Below, in pieces: positions 4,433-5,280 of a stretch of DNA of 5,280 bases. A program made the position numbers and the translations under genes. The stretch lies in the NCBI GenBank assembly GCA_965649545.1, contig CBFGLF010000117.1, positions 1-5,280 of the forward strand, in the 5' to 3' direction. Every line of letters starts with the position of its first letter. Position 1 is the stretch's first letter. Under the pieces are notes generated by a model. The model was not told the DNA's origin and made no database searches. It saw only the letters and a program-made list of their open reading frames with translations. This DNA comes from CABHOJ01 sp965649545 (GTDB taxonomy: Bacteria; Pseudomonadota; Gammaproteobacteria; Burkholderiales; Methylophilaceae).

Positions 4433-5280
4433 ATCGACCAGATTCACCTGATGCGCGTCTTTGTGGCGGTGGGCGAGCAGGGCGGTTTTGCCGCGGCTTC
4501 CCGAAAGCTCAACATCTCACCTGCTGCAGTGACCCGGGCGGTGGTCGGTTTGGAAGAACAGCTCGGCGTGCAGCTGTTGCAGCGTACCACCCGCAGCGTC
4601 CGTTTCACCGATGCCGGGTACCGGTATTACGACGATGCGCGCGCGATCCTGTTGAGTATCGCCGAGGCCAACGAGGCCGCTTCCGGGCTCAATGCCGAAC
4701 CGCGGGGCACCTTGACGGTGACTGCGCCGGTCTTGTTCGGTCGCATGTTCGTCATGCCTTCCATCATCGAATACATGCAGCGCTATCCGCAGGTGAAAGT
4801 CGCTGCACATTTTGTCGACCGGGTCACCAACCTGGTCGAAGAGGGCATGGATGTCGCCATCCGGATCGGCAACCTGCCGGATTCTTCATTGCGTGCGGCC
4901 AAGGTCGGCCAGGTCAGGCGGGTACTCTGTGCCTCGCCAGCCTACTTGGATGCACATGGGGTTCCGCAAACCCCTGCTGACCTGCTGCAGCATTCACTCG
5001 TCGTCTCAAATGCCATGTCGCCGCGTATCGAATGGGGCTTCGGCGGAAACGACGAACTGTTGCAGGTGGAACCTCGCTTGCTGGTCACGAGCAACGACGC
5101 GGCGCTCTCCGCCGCGGTCGGCGGGCTGGGGATCGCCCGTCTGCTCTCCTACCAGGTGCGTAGCGAGGTCGAGCGTGGCAATCTGCGTCTGCTGCTGGAA
5201 ACTTTCGAAGAAGACCCTTGGCCGGTGCATGTGGTGCATCGCGAGGAAAGGTACGGTTCTGCCAAGGTCAGGAACTTCAT
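4433..5280 (+). CDS. LysR-family transcriptional regulator (CrgA-like), 3' end missing
   Basis: A DNA-binding regulator of the LysR family, cut by the right edge after 282 codons; the family averages about 300, so some 20 residues are missing. Numbered from Met at 4451, the winged helix-turn-helix spans about 1-60, with GGFAAASRKLNISPAAVTRA (11-30) as the HTH core and LEEQLGVQLLQRTTR (34-48) and FTDAG (52-56) following. A linker helix (57-80) leads to the effector domain, which opens with GTLTVTAPVLFGRMFVMP (86-103), an arrangement I know from CrgA-type regulators; the ligand is unknown. The frame has no ATG, GTG or TTG upstream of 4451 back to a TAA at 4373. Relatives commonly begin MDQ..., and here ATC GAC CAG ATT CAC CTG ATG fits that pattern with ATC 4433 as initiator behind GGGGAG. 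ATG 4451 would drop six residues of the first helix and has no binding site. It probably controls the divergent flavoprotein gene and itself. Confidence 0.9.
   Translation, partial: MDQIHLMRVFVAVGEQGGFAAASRKLNISPAAVTRAVVGLEEQLGVQLLQRTTRSVRFTDAGYRYYDDARAILLSIAEANEAASGLNAEPRGTLTVTAPVLFGRMFVMPSIIEYMQRYPQVKVAAHFVDRVTNLVEEGMDVAIRIGNLPDSSLRAAKVGQVRRVLCASPAYLDAHGVPQTPADLLQHSLVVSNAMSPRIEWGFGGNDELLQVEPRLLVTSNDAALSAAVGGLGIARLLSYQVRSEVERGNLRLLLETFEEDPWPVHVVHREERYGSAKVRNF

Noticed and set aside
4319..4447. N-terminal extension of 43 residues for the flavoprotein
   Set aside because: The extension would overlap the LysR start and both promoters. The AGGAGG site lies directly before the internal ATG at 4318, and the extension has no family similarity that I can see.
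4375..4980. Plus-strand open frame overlapping the LysR gene
   Set aside because: It is out of frame with the LysR helix-turn-helix and effector domain; its translation is Arg/Gly/Pro/Cys-rich noise.

Overview
The window looks like ordinary chromosomal sequence from a GC-rich proteobacterium. The gene set (a NudB start to a folate/Nudix locus, NadA, a YbhP/ClsB pair, a tRNA-Thr(CGT) with encoded CCA, a CrgA-type LysR regulator) and the residue patterns suggest a betaproteobacterium, perhaps a Nitrosomonadales/Gallionellaceae-type lineage. The class is a moderate inference and the family a weak one, because no marker gene such as rRNA is present.

Left part (1-1490, + strand): the 3' part of nudB (dihydroneopterin triphosphate pyrophosphohydrolase, folate synthesis) is followed after 9 bases by nadA (quinolinate synthase, NAD synthesis). 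nadA has no visible Shine-Dalgarno site, but a good -10 hexamer lies exactly six bases before its ATG, so a leaderless transcript is possible. The NadA protein has the CxC C-terminal cysteine arrangement seen in Bacillus subtilis NadA, not the CxxCxxC form of E. coli.

Middle part (1491-3530, + strand): a 136-base gap carries two stable inverted repeats without U-tracts. It is followed by a two-gene unit in which an endonuclease/exonuclease/phosphatase-fold protein (YbhP-like, TTG start) overlaps a ClsB-type cardiolipin synthase by four bases (ATGA). The same pair is adjacent in E. coli (ybhP-clsB), so the coupling is conserved over a long distance and suggests that YbhP-like proteins work in phospholipid metabolism.

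Right part (3531-5280): a tRNA-Thr(CGT) gene with its own promoter ends at a perfect hairpin with T-runs on both sides. This hairpin also serves the convergent minus-strand gene for a pyridoxamine-5'-phosphate-oxidase-fold flavoprotein. That gene is divergent from a LysR-family regulator which runs off the window. Their 114-base intergenic region holds overlapping candidate promoters and a T-N11-A motif, the usual layout of a LysR regulator and its target. The LysR gene has no ATG, GTG or TTG at the expected start; the best ribosome-binding site points to an ATC codon.

I see no CRISPR array, mobile element, phage gene or clear novel defence or biosynthetic system. The points most worth checking are the non-standard LysR start, the ybhP-clsB coupling, the possible leaderless nadA mRNA, the paired hairpins before ybhP, and an A:C mismatch in the T-stem of the tRNA.
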